Part shown: one piece after another, positions 60,483 to 64,000 of the stretch
Layout of the letters: every line of letters begins with the position of its first letter
How positions within the stretch are numbered: position 1 is the stretch's first letter
Origin: Viola odorata
Taxonomy: Eukaryota; Streptophyta; Magnoliopsida; Malpighiales; Violaceae
Assembly: GCA_963691705.1 (NCBI GenBank)
Contig: OY829541.1
Location: 54,607,931-54,671,930, forward strand
Direction of reading: 5' to 3'
DNA: 64,000 nucleotides
The notes under the pieces: generated by a model
The model's input: the letters and a program-made list of their open reading frames with translations, nothing else
Database searches by the model: none
What the model was told of the DNA's origin: nothing
Made by a program: the position numbers and the translations under genes

Positions 60483-61366
60483 GTAAGTATCTTTAATTGT
60501 GTTCTTTGTTTTCATTGCTGAAATCGGTATTCCCTTCTACTCCATTCAAAACTGATTTCTTTGCTGTGCTTGGTTCGTATATGTGCAATTTTTCTATCAA
60601 GTCGAAATCGAATTTATATACATAGCTATTGAAGTTCGTTTTTGGTGAGAAAGGTCTCGTTGGAAAGCTACACCTGTTAGGTTTCTAAATCAAAAAGAAT
60701 CAAGTGATTCGGACATCGGAGTCAAAAGATGCACCCGATTTACTAGATTGTGTTTCTGCCAAATCCTGCACAATTTTTAGTTGCCGAAAGTGAATTGTAA
60801 TATATAGATATTGATATCCGTTTTGAGTGAAAAAGGATCTGTTAGAAAACTGTATCTGTGGGGCTTCCGAATCCGAAAGAATCAATCGATTCGGAGTTCA
60901 GAGTAAAGAGTAGTGATCAGAACACTAAACTGTGTTGATAGACCAAAAAAAAAACAAAAAAACAAAACGGATTGTTCAGTTTGAATCGAATTAAGTTGAA
61001 GGGCAATTGTGTTGGCAATCTGAATTGGGAATTGCATTTTATTTGAGTCCTTTCGAGTCAAATTGAGCTTTTTTTTTCTTTGATTCCTTGATATTGTCTT
61101 CTACTCCACTTGTTATTTGTTTAATTGCTTGCTCTTGCATTTATTCAAATATCAAGTATCACCAATTGTTTCGAAACTAGTTGTCTTTGAGAGTTTTCTT
61201 GGCAGCCTTTCTTGATCTCTTGAGTCTCATTAACACTTGAAAAATTGCAGGCAATTGAGTGGTTTATTGGTGAGACTATTAGAGTGTTTAAACACGAGAG
61301 TAAACACGTGAGGGAGTGCTAGGATTAGTGCAATTTTACGCTTTCAATTTGTGTTGTGAATTTCAG
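60483..61366 (+). other. Probable leader intron of element F
   Basis: A strong donor (GTAAGTAT at 60483) lies just after the primer site. An acceptor (ATTTCAG at 61360-61366) lies 12 bases before the gag ATG at 61379. The ~880 bp between have no coding sequence and are T-rich. Removal would place the primer-site exon next to gag. This is an inference from splice-site sequence only. Confidence 0.45.
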
Positions 61367-61378
61367 GAAAAAGATCAG

Positions 61379-63430
61379 ATGGCTCAAGAAGGGGTACAAC
61401 AACCAGATGTGCAGATCATGTTAGCGACCATCACGGAACAACTCAGGACAATGAATGAAAGGCAACTGACTGCCGATGTTAGGATGGCTCGTATGGAAGC
61501 TTTGGCCACCATAAACCTTATTCCTAGGGCAGCGGGTGAGCCAAGCGACGGTCATATCTCAGACATGTCCGATGAGGATGACAATGCACGTAGACAGCCC
61601 CAAGTTCCACCGGACGTCCCTGTGAATCCTCAACGTGAACTTGCCCAAGTTCCTCCAAGGCGACTTGCTAGGCGCGCGCCACTGCCTCCACGTGCTGATC
61701 GGAATGATGAGCCCGATGGGGGAGAGGGATGGATAAACGCTAGGGATGGTCAGTGAAGGGAGAGACGAGATGCACGAGTAGGAAGAAGAGATAGGGAGGA
61801 GGACCGAGTAGATGCTAATATTAACAGCATCAAAATGAAAATACCTCCTTTCGAAGGCACTGATGACTCTGACGCCTTTTTGACATGGGAACGGAAGGTC
61901 GAATCCATTTTCTTATGCCATAATTATTCGGAGGGTAAGAAGGTCCAACTGGCAGCCGTAGAATTCAGTGGGTATGCCAGTCATTGGTGGGAGCAACTTA
62001 ACCTAAAGCGAGCAACCATGTATGGGGGTTCGATTGATAATTGGATTGAGATGAAACAAGTAATGAGGCAACGGTTCGTTCCTGCCCATTTTCACCGTGA
62101 GCTTCATCAACGGCTCCAAACCTTGAAGCAAGGCAGCAAGGGAGTTGGGGCCTATTTTAATGAAATGGAGATCGCTTTAGCTCAAGCACGGATTACTGAG
62201 GAACCTGAGGTGACAATGGCTCGGTTTATTACCGGGTTGAATAGCGAGATTGCAGATGCATTGGAGCTGACGCAATACAATACTCTCGAGGAGATGCTTC
62301 ACATGGCTCAAAAAATTGAGAAGCATAGGAAGGCTAAGAGTTCCTATAAGTCTACTAGTTCGTCCTCTTGGAAGAAGCCTTCTTGGAACAAAGATGATAA
62401 GGGTGTCGCAGCTGCACCAAAGGCATTACCATATGTCTCAAAGGGCTCCTCTAGTGTCGTTACCCCTACTAAATCAGCTGGTAACAAGTCTTATACTCCA
62501 CCTACTGATCGGCAAGCCACTAAAGATATCGTTTGTTTTAAGTGTAATGGGCGAGGGCATAAGAAGGCGAACTGCCCTAACAAGCGAGTTTTCATCATAA
62601 GGGCGAATAGAGACCAGGAGTCGGATGACGATCATGAGGGGTCCGAACCTGAGGGAGAAAGTATTGCTGATTCGGATGATCAATATCAGCAAGGCGAGCA
62701 CGTTCAGTTAGTGGTGATAAGGCGCAATCTGAGTGTGCAAGCCGGGGGGGAAGTGTGTGATGACGAGTAGCGAGAGAACTTGTTTCATACACGTGGCCTG
62801 ATTGATAAGAAGGGATGTTCGATCATCATTGATAATGGCAGCTGCACCAATTGCGCAAGTTGGATGATGGTGCATAAGTTGGGGCTGCCCACGGTGAAAC
62901 ACCCACGACCATACTTCTTGCAATGGATGACCGATGGCAATGGACCCAAGGTGAGTAGACAAGTGCTTGTTAAGTTTTCTATTGGCAAGTATCATGATGA
63001 GGTGCTGTGTGACGTTGTGCCAATGCAAGCAAGCCACATCCTTTTGGGCAGACCTTGGCAGATCGATAGAGAGGCGACCCATGATGGGAAACGGAACCTT
63101 TATAAGCTAGAAAAGGATGGTAAGAAGTTTACCTTGGCACCTTTGACTCCAGCCGAAGTGGTAAAGGACCAAGAGTGGCTCGCTAAGTCTTATGCGGAGT
63201 ATGAGGTTGCAAAACAGATTGAGAGAGAAAAGGAAGGTTTGAGCGTGACAAATAAAGAGAGTAAAAATGAGTGTGTGAGCCTTCAACATTCACATGAAAA
63301 GAGTAAGCATGCAGAGGGTGAGTGTGAGAAAGAAAAACATTCGTATGAAAAGAGTAAGCATGTAGAGGGTGAGTGTCAACATTCGCACGAAAAAAGTAAG
63401 CGTGCTGAGAGTGGCATAGAGAGAAAATGA
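61379..63430 (+). pseudogene. Element F gag-protease, broken by two in-frame stops
   Basis: It starts at MAQEGVQQPDVQ. Gag has an acidic/Arg-rich head, a TGA at 61754-61756, then the capsid core (KMKIPPFEGTDD, WERKVESIFLCHNY, SHWWEQL, RQRFVPAHFHREL, MARFITGLN) and an intact zinc knuckle (CFKCNGRGHKKANC, near 62535-62575). A TAG at 62768-62770 is followed in the same frame by the retropepsin (SIIIDNGSCTN, then ASHILLGRPW). The active-site motif reads Asp-Asn-Gly instead of the usual Asp-Ser/Thr/Gly-Gly, itself a likely defect. After PLTPAEVV comes a Lys/Glu/His-rich tail with repeated EKSKHAEGEC-like units and a stop at 63428-63430. RT and beyond are absent because a hAT-like end starts about 100 bp later. 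Confidence 0.88.
63290..63420 (+). repeat. Short coding repeat of HSHEKSKHAEGEC type
   Basis: Three to four units of about 36-60 bp, each with CAYTCRYAYGAAAARAGTAA and then a GCAGAGGGTGAGTGT part, are found at the end of the protease-region frame. They encode a charged Lys/His/Glu stretch and appear to have spread by slippage. Confidence 0.75.
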
Positions 63431-63529
63431 GAGGCAAATAAAAAGAAATTGAGTGTATATGCCAAGGGGAGCGAAGTGAGGAGAGCACTGATTTTTCAAA
63501 AAAATTATTTTGGCACAAGTCGTGAGGGC

Positions 63530-64000
63530 TGTTCAAAACTTCCGAATTCCGAATTTCCGATTTTTCCGACCCGAAATTTTGAATTTCGGAATTCGGAATT
63601 CGGAATACGGAAATTCGGAATTCGGAATTGGATACCCGAATTAAAATTTCGGGTCGGAACGGGATGTGTTTTGAAAAATTCGGGTACCCGAAATACCCGA
63701 ATTTTTCAAGCCTAAAACGACGTCGTTTTAGGCTAAGCCTAAAACTACGTCGTTTTAGGCTAAGCCCAAATAAACCTAACATTCTCCTCCTCTTCTTGCG
63801 ATTTAGATCAGATCCAATCCAACACGCTCTCTCTCCCTCATTCACTCAAACCAACGACCACCCACCGATCTGCTCTTCACTCCACCACCCATCGGCACCA
63901 CCTCCTCCATCTGACCGAAACCAAGACTAAGAACATAGTAATCAATTTGAAGGAGACTATTAGTCACACCACAACCAAACTCCATACCAACCCGAGACCC
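63530..64000 (+). mobile_element. 5' end of another hAT-like element, runs off the right edge
   Basis: The sequence switches from element F to AGGGCTGTTCAAA, resembling hAT terminal repeats. A subterminal zone (63538-63710) follows, built almost wholly from GAATTCGGAA/TTCCGAATTC and TACCCGAA/TTCGGGTA motifs. Then come two palindromes (63710-63760) and a CT-rich leader (63780-63920) where transcription could begin. The zone resembles the end of the hAT at 14.3-14.5 kb in design. The transposase would lie to the right of the window. The exact edge was not fixed because no target duplication is visible. Confidence 0.7.
63710..63760 (+). repeat. Two adjacent 24-bp palindromes
   Basis: 63710-63733 is a perfect palindrome around AAACGACGTCGTTT, with arms GCCTA/TAGGC. 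63737-63760 is the same with one base changed (AAACTACGTCGTTT). The related core AAAACGRCGCCGTTTT occurs in the hAT arm at 57.97 and 58.04 kb. Confidence 0.9.

Overview
The window is nuclear DNA of a dicot flowering plant. The evidence is intron-rich genes with GT-AG splice sites, plant-specific proteins (a PGG-domain ankyrin protein, a GT47 glycosyltransferase, an EDGP-like pepsin-fold protein, a plant membrane steroid-binding protein) and plant LTR-retrotransposon lineages (Athila, Ogre/Tat-like, a Gag-zinc-knuckle Ty3/gypsy family, a copia scrap). I cannot name the species. No rRNA, tRNA or CRISPR array was seen.

Layout. (1) 1-14,538 is a nest of transposons. A hAT transposon (right end at 14,538) sits inside an EDGP-like gene. 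Its transposase is cut by element B, a gypsy retrotransposon that lost almost all of pol. B's 3' LTR is cut by element A, an Athila-like retrotransposon on the minus strand. Two solo LTRs with perfect 5-bp target duplications sit inside A's reverse transcriptase (844-2345) and B's 5' LTR (8897-10268). (2) 14,539-38,416 is a gene island: EDGP-like fragment, GT47 pseudogene, HINT-type nucleotide hydrolase (+), intact GT47 gene (-), ankyrin/PGG membrane protein (-), kinetochore NUF2 (+), membrane steroid-binding protein (+) and coatomer delta subunit (-). For five of these genes complete exon chains were derived by hand; all keep frame and give normal family lengths (488, 765, 458, 204 and 528 aa). 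(3) 39,173-47,375 holds a copia gag scrap and a decayed Ogre/Tat-like element with a ~3-kb LTR, tRNA-Arg-like primer site, minisatellites and internal duplications. (4) 47,384-58,208 is a ~490-bp non-autonomous hAT element carrying a complete, young 10.3-kb Athila-like element inside it. Both levels have perfect target duplications (8 bp and 5 bp). (5) 58,491-58,976 is a second small hAT-like element. (6) 59.4-63.5 kb is a gypsy element related to B, with gag-protease broken by two stops and then cut by another hAT-like end at about 63,530.

The island genes are unrelated housekeeping or membrane functions and do not form a pathway: organellar nucleotide metabolism, cell-wall glycan synthesis in the Golgi, immune/stress signalling at membranes, chromosome segregation, steroid/haem-binding membrane protein, and COPI vesicle coat. 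The most informative part of the window is the transposon stratigraphy, whose order of insertion can be read base by base.
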